A stretch of 64,000 bases of DNA. It comes from Streptomyces fradiae. Lineage in GTDB: Bacteria > Actinomycetota > Actinomycetes > Streptomycetales > Streptomycetaceae. A program made the position numbers and the translations under genes. A model generated the notes under the pieces. It was not told where the DNA came from. It searched no databases and saw only the letters and a program-made list of their open reading frames with translations. The stretch is taken from positions 62,001 to 126,000 of the forward strand of contig NZ_CP065958.1 in NCBI RefSeq assembly GCF_041270065.1, read 5' to 3'. Positions 1 through 8,248 of this stretch are shown here, in pieces. Every line of letters begins with the position of its first letter. The stretch's first letter is position 1.

Positions 1-978
1 GCCGGGGCCGAGGTCCTCGTCGCCACGCCGGGACGTCTCCGGGACCTCGTCCAGCGCCGGGACTGCCGTCTCGACCAGGTGGAGATCACGGTCCTCGACG
101 AGGCCGATCAGATGGCCGACATGGGCTTCCTGCCCCAGGTGACCGAGCTGCTCGACCTGGTGAAGCCCGGCGGGCAGCGGATGCTGTTCTCGGCCACGCT
201 GGACCAGGACGTCGAGCAGCTTGTCCGGCGGTACCTGCGGGATCCGGTGACCCACGCGGCCGATCTCGCCGAGGAGACCGGCTCCGCGGCCGAGCACCAT
301 GTGCTCCAGGTCCAGGGTGCCGAGAAGTTCGCCACCGCCACGGAGATCGCCGCCCGCGAAGGCCGCGTGATCATGTTCCTGGACACCAAGGCCGCCGTCG
401 ACCGGTTCACCCGGCACCTCGTCGGCAGCGGGGTGCGGGCGGCCGCGCTGCACGGCGGTAAGTCCCAGCCGCAGCGCACCGACACCCTGGAGCGGTTCAG
501 GACCGGGGCGATCAACGTCCTGGTGGCGACGAACGTCGCCGCCCGCGGCATCCACGTCGACGACCTCGAACTCGTGGTGAACGTCGACCCGCCGACCGAT
601 CCCAAGGACTACCTCCACCGCAGCGGCCGTACGGCGCGGGCCGGGGCGTCCGGAAGCGTCGTCACCCTGGCCCTGCCCGATCAGCGCCGTGACCTGGCTC
701 TTCTCCTCGCGGAGGCGGGCATCCGGCCCCGGATCACCAAGGTCCGTCCGGGCGACGCCGAGCTGCGCCGCATCACCGGGGCCAAGGCGCCCGCGGGCGC
801 ACCCGACGGCGGCACGGCCGCCTCCGCGGACCGCGACGGGCGGCGCGGCGCGGCCTTCCGGGGCATCGGCACCGTCCCGGGCAAGGCGGGCCGCACCAGG
901 AACGAGTCCCGCAAGTCCGCCGAGGCGCGGCGTACGGCCGAGGCCCGCAAGGCGGCCCGGGTGCGGCGCGGCAAGTAG
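1..978 (+). CDS. DEAD-box ATP-dependent RNA helicase, C-terminal part (5' end outside window)
   Basis: The frame is open from the first base, so the gene begins upstream. About 325 residues are visible. They show the motif TPGRL, the Walker B DEAD at 97-108, motif III SAT at 190-198, and the second RecA lobe ending in HRSGRTARAG near 616-645. Proteins of this family unwind short RNA duplexes or remodel RNP using ATP, in the cytoplasm, during ribosome assembly or RNA decay. After the helicase core the last 80 or so residues are rich in Arg, Lys, Ala and Gly, a basic tail common in actinobacterial RhlE-like proteins that probably aids RNA binding. The Q motif and Walker A lie outside the window, so subfamily assignment is limited. 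The next gene starts 158 nt downstream from its own promoter. Confidence 0.93.
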   Translation, partial: AGAEVLVATPGRLRDLVQRRDCRLDQVEITVLDEADQMADMGFLPQVTELLDLVKPGGQRMLFSATLDQDVEQLVRRYLRDPVTHAADLAEETGSAAEHHVLQVQGAEKFATATEIAAREGRVIMFLDTKAAVDRFTRHLVGSGVRAAALHGGKSQPQRTDTLERFRTGAINVLVATNVAARGIHVDDLELVVNVDPPTDPKDYLHRSGRTARAGASGSVVTLALPDQRRDLALLLAEAGIRPRITKVRPGDAELRRITGAKAPAGAPDGGTAASADRDGRRGAAFRGIGTVPGKAGRTRNESRKSAEARRTAEARKAARVRRGK

Positions 979-1028
979 GCGGCGCCCCGCGCCTGTCTCC
1001 GTGTCAGCTGTCCACAGGCCGTGCCGCG

Positions 1029-1051
1029 TTGTCAGTGGCTCTGGTTAGTCT
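1029..1051 (+). promoter_or_regulatory. RecA-NDp (PafBC-type) DNA-damage promoter
   Basis: TTGTCAGTG (1029-1037), exactly 8 nt, then TAGTCT (1046-1051). This fits the SOS-independent RecA-NDp promoter consensus TTGTCRGTG-N8-TAnnnT known from mycobacteria and other actinobacteria, where PafBC activates DNA-damage genes. It is the only recognisable promoter upstream of the DUF4132/MoxR/vWA/SWIM unit. The predicted transcription start is near 1058. The match is seen in the sequence; regulation is inferred. Confidence 0.75.
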
Positions 1052-1057
1052 CCCCAC

Positions 1058-1111
1058 ATGTCGCAGTTCAGGGGCGTGATCGCCCCTTGTTCGGGCTGCG
1101 CCGGCATCTGA
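1058..1111 (+). CDS. possible leaderless upstream mini-ORF (17 codons)
   Basis: An ATG lies 6 nt after the -10 box TAGTCT, so a transcript from the RecA-NDp-like promoter would start at or next to this codon. It would encode 17 residues ending CSGCAGI. Its TGA overlaps (TGATG) an 8-codon second mini-ORF at 1111-1137, whose own TGA overlaps the ATG of the DUF4132 gene. Such chained overlaps suggest translational coupling of a leader to the operon. It could equally be chance in a short 5' leader; a good ribosome site (GGAGGGG, 1122-1128) serves the main gene directly. Confidence 0.3.
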   Translation: MSQFRGVIAPCSGCAGI

Positions 1112-1136
1112 TGGGACAGGCGGAGGGGCACGGCTG

Positions 1137-2012
1137 ATGGCGTGGCTGGCAGCGGGTGAGGGGTACGAGATCACCCTCGAGGACGGGCGTGTGGTGGCAC
1201 GGCGCGCCGGGGGACGGCAGTTGAAGACGGTGCCGAAGGCATTGCGCGACAGTCCCGAGGTCGACCGGCTGAAGCAGCTGGCCGAGTGGCTGGACCGGCA
1301 CGCGGCCTCGTGCGTGGCCCAGGTGGACGCCTGGATGGTGTCGTCGCTCCCGGTGCCGACCGAGCTGATCGCGCGGGTGTGGCCGGACGAGGCGTGGCAG
1401 GCGGCGCTGCGTGACATGGCGGTGGTGGGCGACGACCCGGACGAGGTCGGCTTCCTGCGGGACGTCACGGCCGACGGGGAGCTGAAGGTCGTCGACCTCG
1501 ACGGCGAGACGGTCCGCCTCTCGCCCCGTGCGGTGACGCTTCCCCACCCCGTGCTCCTGCCGGACCTGGACGACGTACGGGACTTCGCGGCCGACCTCGG
1601 CATCACCCAGAAGGTGGAGCAGATCCACCGGGCGACCTGGGCCAGGCAGGAGGGGACGAACGGGACGGGGGCCGGTCGTCCGGAGTCGGCGACGGAGGTA
1701 CGGGACTACGCGGGCGGGAAGTTCGCCTCGCGGTTCGGTCTCGCGGCGCGCGCGACGAGCCTGGGCTATCGGGTGTCCGGTGGCTACGCCACCTGCAAGG
1801 TGCGGGACGGGGGTCGCAGCACGGAGGCGTCGGTGTGGATCGGCGAGCCGTACTGGGACGGGGAGTCGGAGACCGGCGGCCTGAGCTGGCACGACGAGGA
1901 CGGCCGCGCGGTGCGGCTGACGGAGGTCGGACCGGTGGCCTGGTCCGAGGGGATGCGCATGGCCGCTGCGCTGTACGCCGGCCGCACGATCGAAGAGGGT
2001 GGGGACGCGTGA
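1137..2012 (+). CDS. DUF4132 domain protein (YehI/MolR C-terminal-like)
   Basis: A 291-residue protein of unknown biochemical role. It carries features I associate with the DUF4132 domain found at the C terminus of E. coli YehI/MolR: an early KTVPKAL segment, VDAWMVSSLPVP, a conserved Trp-Pro-Asp (VWPDEAW), DLDGETV, and the block LPHPVLLPDLDDVRDFA near residues 140-160 followed by QKVEQIHR. In E. coli the domain sits at the end of a large protein; here it is free-standing, with a giant partner encoded immediately downstream. The ATG is preceded by GGAGGGG 8 nt upstream. The stop overlaps the next start as GTGA, so the two proteins are probably made together. It is the first gene behind the DNA-damage-type promoter. 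Confidence 0.8.
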   Translation: MAWLAAGEGYEITLEDGRVVARRAGGRQLKTVPKALRDSPEVDRLKQLAEWLDRHAASCVAQVDAWMVSSLPVPTELIARVWPDEAWQAALRDMAVVGDDPDEVGFLRDVTADGELKVVDLDGETVRLSPRAVTLPHPVLLPDLDDVRDFAADLGITQKVEQIHRATWARQEGTNGTGAGRPESATEVRDYAGGKFASRFGLAARATSLGYRVSGGYATCKVRDGGRSTEASVWIGEPYWDGESETGGLSWHDEDGRAVRLTEVGPVAWSEGMRMAAALYAGRTIEEGGDA

Positions 2013-5000
2013 GCGGGACGGTGGAGAACGACAACAAGGAGCTGCTCGCGGCGGGCGCGGTGCTCCCGGCCGACGCGCAGGGGGCGGGGCCTTCGGCGGT
2101 CGAGCTGACCGCGCGGGCCTATCGCCACGCGGTGCTCGGCGAGGACCGGGTGGTCGTGCGGCTCGCCGCGGCCGAACTCGGCCCCGCCGAGGATCTCGCC
2201 GCCGGCTTCCTCGGCCTCGAGCCGCAGGGCGAGCCGGCCGTCGTCGGTCTCGGCCGGCGCCGCGAACTCGGCTTCCCCGAATGGGTCCTGGTGCACCATC
2301 CGGAGGACGGGCACCACGCGCTCGCGGTCGTGCCGGAGCTGGACCGGCTGGCCCGGCAGGCCAGGACCAAGCCCAAGGCCGCCCTGGACGCCTGCCACGA
2401 GCTGGCCGGGCGGCTCGCCTCGGCCGTCCCGCACTTCCTGCCCGTCTTCTACGAGCAGGCCGCGCGGGTCTTCCTGGGCGTCGAGAACGCCACATACGCG
2501 GGCCAGTTGTTCGGGCGTGCCCGTACGAGCGAGGCGCAGCACGGTCTGACGGTCGACGAGGACCGGCTCGACGCCGTGTTCCTGGAGTTCGCGCTGGCCG
2601 GCGCGCTGCCGGTGAAGGTCCTGACCGGTTACGGCAAGGATCTGTCGGGCCGGCTCGCGCCCGTCGAGGCGTACGAGCGGTTCAGGCGGCTGTGCGTGCG
2701 CCGGACCGCCGGCGGTCTGGCGCCGTCCGCCCAGGCGGCGACGGAGCTGAAGCGGCTCGCCCGCGCGGCCGCGCTGTCGGGCAGCGAGGCGGAGCAGGAC
2801 TATCTCGCCGAACTCCTGCCGCTGCCGGCCACGTTGCGGGCGGCCGCCGGCTGGTGGAAGTCGCACCGCGGCGCGCTCATCGCGCTGGCCCGGCGCGTTC
2901 CGTCGGTGCGGGGCACGCTCCTTTCGATGACCCCGCCCGGGGACAACGGGGAGATGACCGAGCTGTGGCTGGGGATCCTGGCCGAGTCGGGTGCCGACGC
3001 CGGTCTTGTGGACGCGGACCTGCCGCCGGAGGAGCAGTGCGCCGACGGGGCGGCGGGCTGGCTGGAGCGCTTCCACGGCGCCCGGCACCGCGGTTGGGGG
3101 CCGCGCCCGACGCCGCCCGCCCTGCTGGCGCTTGTGGAGCGGGCGGCCGGGCGGCTGCGTGCCGATCTGGCGGCGCGGCCGGAGGGCGAGCGGTTCCTGC
3201 GGATCGGCGTGGAGGACGTGAACCTGCTCGACCTGCTGCTCTCGCTGCGGGTCGCGGTCGCCGACCCCGAGGGGAGGACCGACCGCCACCACGGGCGCCG
3301 TGATGCCCTGAACCTGTCGGACTGGGCGCGGGGCGAGGAGCCGCGGGACCTGGTCGCGCTGGCGGCCGACCCGCGCTTCCGGCCCGCCTTCCGGCGCGGG
3401 GCGAACAGCTACAACGACGGCTCCTCCGGTACGGACGTGATGCGGCGGCTCGCCGCCTCGCCCGGTGGCCGTCCGATGCTCACCGAGTGGGTGCGCGAGG
3501 TGGCCGCCTCGTCGGTGGCGGCCGGCCTGCCCGGACTGCCGCAGGCGATCCACCGCCTTTCGTGGCTGCCGGCCGAGGCCCTCGCGCTCGCGCCCGAGGA
3601 GGTCGCGGCCGCCGCCGGTGCCGATCTCGGCGAGACCGTGGCGCGCACCTTGCGGGGCGGTCTGTGGGAGGAGCTGCGCTGGCCGGCCTGGGAGGAGGCG
3701 CTGACGCAGCTGGCGCCCGGGCGTCACACCACCGAGGGTCTGACGGTCGCCGAGGCCTGGCCGTATCTGATCGTGGCCAACGCGACACAGGTGCGCGTCA
3801 TCGACGCCGACTCCACCGTCCTCGTGCACGATCTGCGGGTGCCCACCACGTCGGTGTGGCGGACGGGCTTCCACTACGTGGACGGCGCGCTCCTCGTGTT
3901 CTGGAGCACGTACGGCCGCGGGGAGCCGCAGGGCTACTGGCACACCGCGCCCGACACGGTGTTCGACCTGGTCGGCGGCGGCTCCTGGGCGATGCGTGCG
4001 GAGCACCTCAGCCTGCAGCTGCCGGGCGGCGGCCGCACCACCGGCGGCGGCGTCCTGCACAGCGGTGACACGAAGCTGCCCGCGGAGCGCGAGCTGCTGT
4101 CCGACGGCACCTCGTACTGGGTGTGGCAGAACAGGGACGGCGAGGACCAGGGCGGCTGGCTCGAGTACGACCCCGTGAGCGGCGCGTACGGCAGGCGCTC
4201 GCAGCCCGGCTTCCTCGCCGACGCGCTGCTCCGGCACGCGCCCGGGGCCGAGCTGTACGCCTCCTCGTGCCGGCTGCTGCCCGCCCCGGCGGTGGCGGGC
4301 TCGGCCCAGGGGACGCCCGCGGACGGGCTGCTCGGCTGGCGTGTGGTGCGGCTGCCCGACGGCGGGCACCAGGGCGAGGACACCGCCGGACGGGTCGTCA
4401 CCCTGCCCAAGGGCGCCGGCCGGCCGGACGGCGCGCTGACGTTCCCCGGCGACGACCGGCCGCGGGCCCTGACCCGGCAGTGGCGTGAGGTGGCGCTGCG
4501 CGACCCGGAGGGCGTGGTCACCACGACGGCCCAGTGCGACCACCGCAACGAGCTGTACGGGACGGCGGCGCTGGCCCTGCCGCCGCTGCCGTACCTGTAC
4601 ATGCTGCGCGCACGTGATCCGCAGGGGTCGGCGGCGCTGCGCGGTGCCGACGCGGAGTCGGCCGGCGTGCTGCTGAAGGCGGCCGTGCTGGCGGAGCGCG
4701 CGGCGGACCTGCCCGAGCTGGTGCGCGCCGCGCTGCCGCAGGTCTCGGCGCCCGAGTTGATCGCCGGAGTGGTGAAGGTGCTGCGCTTCGCGGTGCGGCA
4801 GCAGAAGGCGCTGGACGCCGTGGCCGCGCGGCTCGACCCGGCCGCGGCGCCCGCGGACTCCCGGATCCAGGGCCCGAGTGACCATGTGCTCGCCAAGGCG
4901 CTGCACGGCATCGTCAGCACCGGCTACTACCGCTACGGCGCGGACAGCGATGTGACCTGCCGCTACCTGGAGATGCTGGCGGCCGTGCGCGCGGACACCG

Positions 5001-6928
5001 CCGCCACGGCGCGGCCGGGCCGGCTGCACTTCGATCTGCCGTCGCTGCCGTACTCGGGCCTGCCGTTCGCCTCGCTCCTGGACGAGCCGGCCGCGATCGC
5101 GTACCGGGCCGTGGCGCCCGGCGCCGACCCGGCGCACCGGGCCGCCCTGCTCGACGTCCTCGGCCGGGTCGACGCGCTGGGGCTGGCGTCGACGGCGGCC
5201 TCGGCCGGTCACTGGCGCCGGGTCCTGCTCCATCTGGCGCCGGCTCATCTGCACACGCCGGACGGGCAGGGGCGCAACCAGTCGCATCGCAGTGTGCTGC
5301 CCCTGGGCGGCGGCGCGGCGCTCGGCATCACCGAGCACACCTCGGGCGTCGCCGACGGGTGGGAGTTCGGTGCGCTGCTGCACGACCCGAGCGGCCGTTT
5401 CGAGGTGCCTGGCCCCTACACCGTGCGCAGTGACGCGCCGGTGGGCGACCGGGTGCGCGGCGCCGACTGGCTGACCGGCTTCCTCAAGGAGGCGGGGTCC
5501 CGTGCGGAGGCTGCGCCGTTCCTGCCGGAGGCCGCGGACGAGTTCAGCCGGCTCACCGGTGTGTCCGGGGCGCTGGCCCGGATCGTCCTCGTGGGCATGC
5601 CCGACGTGGACAGCTGGGAGAACAACTTCCTGCCCGCCGAGCTCCGCAACATGCTCGGTCTGAAGGTGGCCGAGGCGGGGCACGCCCGCGACGAACTGCG
5701 CGCACTCACGGTCGAGGTGCGCCGGGCGGTGCTCGCGGCGCTGCTGCCCGACGACCCGGCGCGGTTGTGGAGCGAGGGCCCGGACGTGGCCGCGGCGGCC
5801 GCCGTGTGGAACGAGAAGGTGGGGCGGCGCCGGCAGGTGCCCGACTGGCTGGCTGCGGAGGCCGCCCGCGCCGCGCGCAGCGGCTGGCCCGTGCACCGGG
5901 CGCTCCCGGCGCTGCTCGACCCGGCGGCGTCGCCGGAGCTCGCCGCCGATGTGCCGTGGCGCATCGAGGGCGACCACCCGGCGCCGGCGGCCCCCGCCGA
6001 CGCGCCGTTCACCTCCGAGGTGCTGACCGGCTCGATGAGCCTGACGGCCTGGCTGGCGCACCGGCTGCCCGCCGGCGATCCGGTGCGGGCGGCGCTGCCG
6101 AGTGCGCTGACCGCCGTGCGTCAGCGTCTCGCGGCACCCGAACTGCTGCTCTCCGCGGGGCACTACGTCAGCCTCGCGGACTTCCGGAAGGTGGCGGGCG
6201 CACCGACGGAGACGGCTCCGGACCACGAGCGGTACGGCGCGGTGCTCATGGCCACGCAGGACGGCCAGCCCCGGCCGGCGGTGCGGCCCGCCCTGCTCGA
6301 CTCCACCGGCTCCGATCCGTACCTGGTGGCGCTGCGCGGCGCGGACCAGCAGCCGAGCGGGGTCGAGACGGCGCTCCGCCGGGCGCACGACCCGGCGTTC
6401 GCGCGGCTCCTCGCCGACCCGGGCGCGCCCGCGGCCGGCGCGGCGGACGACGAAGGCATGTGGTGGCCGCAGGATCCGTCGCGTTCGGTGCCCGGGCTTG
6501 TGGCCGAGGTCGCCGAGGCGCGCGGCCTGGGCGCCGACGCGGCAACGCTGTACCTGATGCTGCTCGCCATGCCCGACCCGACGGACCGCAACACCGCCCG
6601 GTGGACGGGCTGGAAGCCGGCCCGTCTCAAGGCGGCGCGGGCCGAACTGGCGGAGACCGACCTGGTGGTCTCGGCGGTACGGGCCCGGGCCGGACGCTCG
6701 CTGTTCCTGCCCGGAGCCTGGGCGGAGCAGTCGGCGCCCGTCCTGCCCGTCGAGCAGTGGAAGCTGTCGATGTACGGGGTGGGCGCGGGCGGCCGGCCGG
6801 CACTGGGCGCCCTGGTGCCGACCGAACCGGCGGCGGAGCTGTTCGCGCGGGCCTGGCAACGGATCCTCGACGGCGATCTCCCGCGCTTCGAGGAGCTGAA
6901 GGTGCGGCGTACGAGGCGCCGCCGCTGA
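2009..6928 (+). CDS. giant uncharacterised protein of the MoxR/vWA/SWIM unit
   Basis: About 1639 residues, no signal peptide and no membrane segment. The start chosen is the GTG in the GTGA overlap with the DUF4132 gene, with GAAGAGGG 8-10 nt upstream; an in-frame ATG farther upstream would lie inside the previous gene. The first 560 residues are Leu/Ala-rich and helical in character, as in HEAT- or TPR-like scaffolds. The middle (about residues 580-740) has short strand-turn repeats rich in Gly-Gly, Trp and Asp that look like beta-propeller blades. The C-terminal half is again Ala/Leu-rich. I recognise no catalytic motif. By position it corresponds to the large N-terminal part of YehI-type proteins, separated from its DUF4132 domain. 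A role as scaffold or sensor for the ATPase/vWA pair is inference. Confidence 0.7.
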   Translation: MSGTVENDNKELLAAGAVLPADAQGAGPSAVELTARAYRHAVLGEDRVVVRLAAAELGPAEDLAAGFLGLEPQGEPAVVGLGRRRELGFPEWVLVHHPEDGHHALAVVPELDRLARQARTKPKAALDACHELAGRLASAVPHFLPVFYEQAARVFLGVENATYAGQLFGRARTSEAQHGLTVDEDRLDAVFLEFALAGALPVKVLTGYGKDLSGRLAPVEAYERFRRLCVRRTAGGLAPSAQAATELKRLARAAALSGSEAEQDYLAELLPLPATLRAAAGWWKSHRGALIALARRVPSVRGTLLSMTPPGDNGEMTELWLGILAESGADAGLVDADLPPEEQCADGAAGWLERFHGARHRGWGPRPTPPALLALVERAAGRLRADLAARPEGERFLRIGVEDVNLLDLLLSLRVAVADPEGRTDRHHGRRDALNLSDWARGEEPRDLVALAADPRFRPAFRRGANSYNDGSSGTDVMRRLAASPGGRPMLTEWVREVAASSVAAGLPGLPQAIHRLSWLPAEALALAPEEVAAAAGADLGETVARTLRGGLWEELRWPAWEEALTQLAPGRHTTEGLTVAEAWPYLIVANATQVRVIDADSTVLVHDLRVPTTSVWRTGFHYVDGALLVFWSTYGRGEPQGYWHTAPDTVFDLVGGGSWAMRAEHLSLQLPGGGRTTGGGVLHSGDTKLPAERELLSDGTSYWVWQNRDGEDQGGWLEYDPVSGAYGRRSQPGFLADALLRHAPGAELYASSCRLLPAPAVAGSAQGTPADGLLGWRVVRLPDGGHQGEDTAGRVVTLPKGAGRPDGALTFPGDDRPRALTRQWREVALRDPEGVVTTTAQCDHRNELYGTAALALPPLPYLYMLRARDPQGSAALRGADAESAGVLLKAAVLAERAADLPELVRAALPQVSAPELIAGVVKVLRFAVRQQKALDAVAARLDPAAAPADSRIQGPSDHVLAKALHGIVSTGYYRYGADSDVTCRYLEMLAAVRADTAATARPGRLHFDLPSLPYSGLPFASLLDEPAAIAYRAVAPGADPAHRAALLDVLGRVDALGLASTAASAGHWRRVLLHLAPAHLHTPDGQGRNQSHRSVLPLGGGAALGITEHTSGVADGWEFGALLHDPSGRFEVPGPYTVRSDAPVGDRVRGADWLTGFLKEAGSRAEAAPFLPEAADEFSRLTGVSGALARIVLVGMPDVDSWENNFLPAELRNMLGLKVAEAGHARDELRALTVEVRRAVLAALLPDDPARLWSEGPDVAAAAAVWNEKVGRRRQVPDWLAAEAARAARSGWPVHRALPALLDPAASPELAADVPWRIEGDHPAPAAPADAPFTSEVLTGSMSLTAWLAHRLPAGDPVRAALPSALTAVRQRLAAPELLLSAGHYVSLADFRKVAGAPTETAPDHERYGAVLMATQDGQPRPAVRPALLDSTGSDPYLVALRGADQQPSGVETALRRAHDPAFARLLADPGAPAAGAADDEGMWWPQDPSRSVPGLVAEVAEARGLGADAATLYLMLLAMPDPTDRNTARWTGWKPARLKAARAELAETDLVVSAVRARAGRSLFLPGAWAEQSAPVLPVEQWKLSMYGVGAGGRPALGALVPTEPAAELFARAWQRILDGDLPRFEELKVRRTRRRR

Positions 6929-6996
6929 GGCGCCGTCACCGCGGTGCCGTCGAACGGTGCCTGAGCCGCCGCTGACCGGCCGCCCGTCGCCGGCGC

Positions 6997-7033
6997 GGCG
7001 CGGCGCACCCGCTCGCCCCGGGTGCGCCGCGCC
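6997..7033. terminator. 14-bp stem-loop between the giant gene and the MoxR gene
   Basis: Perfect inverted repeat: GGCGCGGCGCACCC (6997-7010), a 9-nt loop, then GGGTGCGCCGCGCC. There is no T run, as usual for Streptomyces terminators. It lies in the only real gap (165 nt) of the five-gene unit and could reduce read-through or stabilise an upstream transcript. Confidence 0.5.
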
Positions 7034-7093
7034 GGCCCCCGTCCCCGTACACACGTCTGTCGCACCACGACGAAGGAACCCGAAGGAAACCGC

Positions 7094-8248
7094 ATGACCG
7101 TCACCGAACAGAGCACGCCCGTCCGGCAGGGCCAGCCGGCCGAGGAGCGCCACGCCGCCGAACTCGCCTTCCTCGCCGCCCAGGACACCGGTCCGCGGCC
7201 GCCCGGCTGGGCGCTGACCCCGCGCGCGGTCGTCACGTTCGTCTGCGGCAGCGACGGAGTCGAGCTGGCCCTCCCCGGGCGGCGCGCCGGTCTGCCGTCG
7301 AAGCTGGTGATCGCCCCGAAGTTCGTCGGCGAGCGCGCACTGGTCGAGCGCTGTGTGGTCACCCTCGCCGGAGAGCGCGGTCTGCTGCTCACCGGTGAGC
7401 CCGGCACGGCCAAGTCGATGCTGTCGGAGCTGCTCGCGGCCGCCGTCAGCGGGACCAGCGCCCTGACCGTGCAGGGCACGGCGGGCACCACCGAGGACGC
7501 GTTCCGCTACGGCTGGAACTACGCCCTGCTGCTCGCCCAGGGTCCCACCCCGCAGGCCCTGGTGGACTCCCCCGTCCTCGCCGCGATGCGGGCCGGAATG
7601 GTGGTGCGGGTCGAGGAGATCACCCGCTGTCTGCCCGAGGTGCAGGACGCCCTGGTCTCCATCCTGTCGGACCGGCGGATCAGCGTGCCCGAGCTCACCG
7701 CCACCGAGGACGCGGTCGTCCGTGCCGCGCCCGGCTTCACCGTCATCGCCACGGCCAACCTGCGCGACCGGGGCGTCTCCGAGATGTCGGCCGCGCTCAA
7801 GCGCCGTTTCAACTTCGAGACGGTCGACCCGATCGCCGACGCCGACGCCGAGGCGGTCCTGATCCGCCGCCAGGCGGTCGCCGCCGTGCAGCGCGCGGGC
7901 GCGGCCTTCGCCGTCGACGACGCCGTCCTGGACGCCCTCGTCACCGTCTTCCGCGATCTGCGTTCCGGCCGCTCCACCGAGGGCTGGGACGTGGAGCGCC
8001 CGGGCACGGTCATGTCCACCGCCGAGGCCGTGCAGGTGGCGGCCTCGCTGGGCGTCGCCGCCGCCTACCTGCCCGGCGGGGACGCCCTGGACCTGCTGCC
8101 TGGCCATCTGCTCGGCGTGGTCCGCAAGGACGACCCGGCCGACCACGCCCGGCTGCTCGGCTACTGGGACGGCCCGGTGCGCCGCCGCGCCGAGAACGGC
8201 TCGGCGATGTGGCGCCGGCTCTGGGACCTGCGCGGGAGCCTGCGTTGA
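7094..8248 (+). CDS. MoxR-family AAA+ ATPase (YehL-like)
   Basis: A 384-residue AAA+ protein. Visible motifs: Walker A GEPGTAKS (residues 101-108), Walker B VVRVEEITR (about 170-178), sensor 1 VIATANLRDRG (about 217), and the arginine finger in ALKRRF (about 236). MoxR ATPases work as hexameric chaperones, typically with a vWA partner, to insert cofactors or remodel target complexes. The ATG at 7094 has GAAGGAA just upstream; earlier in-frame codons fall in the stem-loop and lack a ribosome site. Its stop overlaps the TTG start of the DUF5682-vWA gene by 4 nt, so the ATPase and its vWA partner are translationally coupled. It corresponds to E. coli yehL. Confidence 0.9.
   Translation: MTVTEQSTPVRQGQPAEERHAAELAFLAAQDTGPRPPGWALTPRAVVTFVCGSDGVELALPGRRAGLPSKLVIAPKFVGERALVERCVVTLAGERGLLLTGEPGTAKSMLSELLAAAVSGTSALTVQGTAGTTEDAFRYGWNYALLLAQGPTPQALVDSPVLAAMRAGMVVRVEEITRCLPEVQDALVSILSDRRISVPELTATEDAVVRAAPGFTVIATANLRDRGVSEMSAALKRRFNFETVDPIADADAEAVLIRRQAVAAVQRAGAAFAVDDAVLDALVTVFRDLRSGRSTEGWDVERPGTVMSTAEAVQVAASLGVAAAYLPGGDALDLLPGHLLGVVRKDDPADHARLLGYWDGPVRRRAENGSAMWRRLWDLRGSLR

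Noticed and set aside
1008..1020. A DnaA box (CTGTCCACA) before the five-gene unit
   Set aside because: A single copy with one mismatch and no cluster; no replication origin features nearby.
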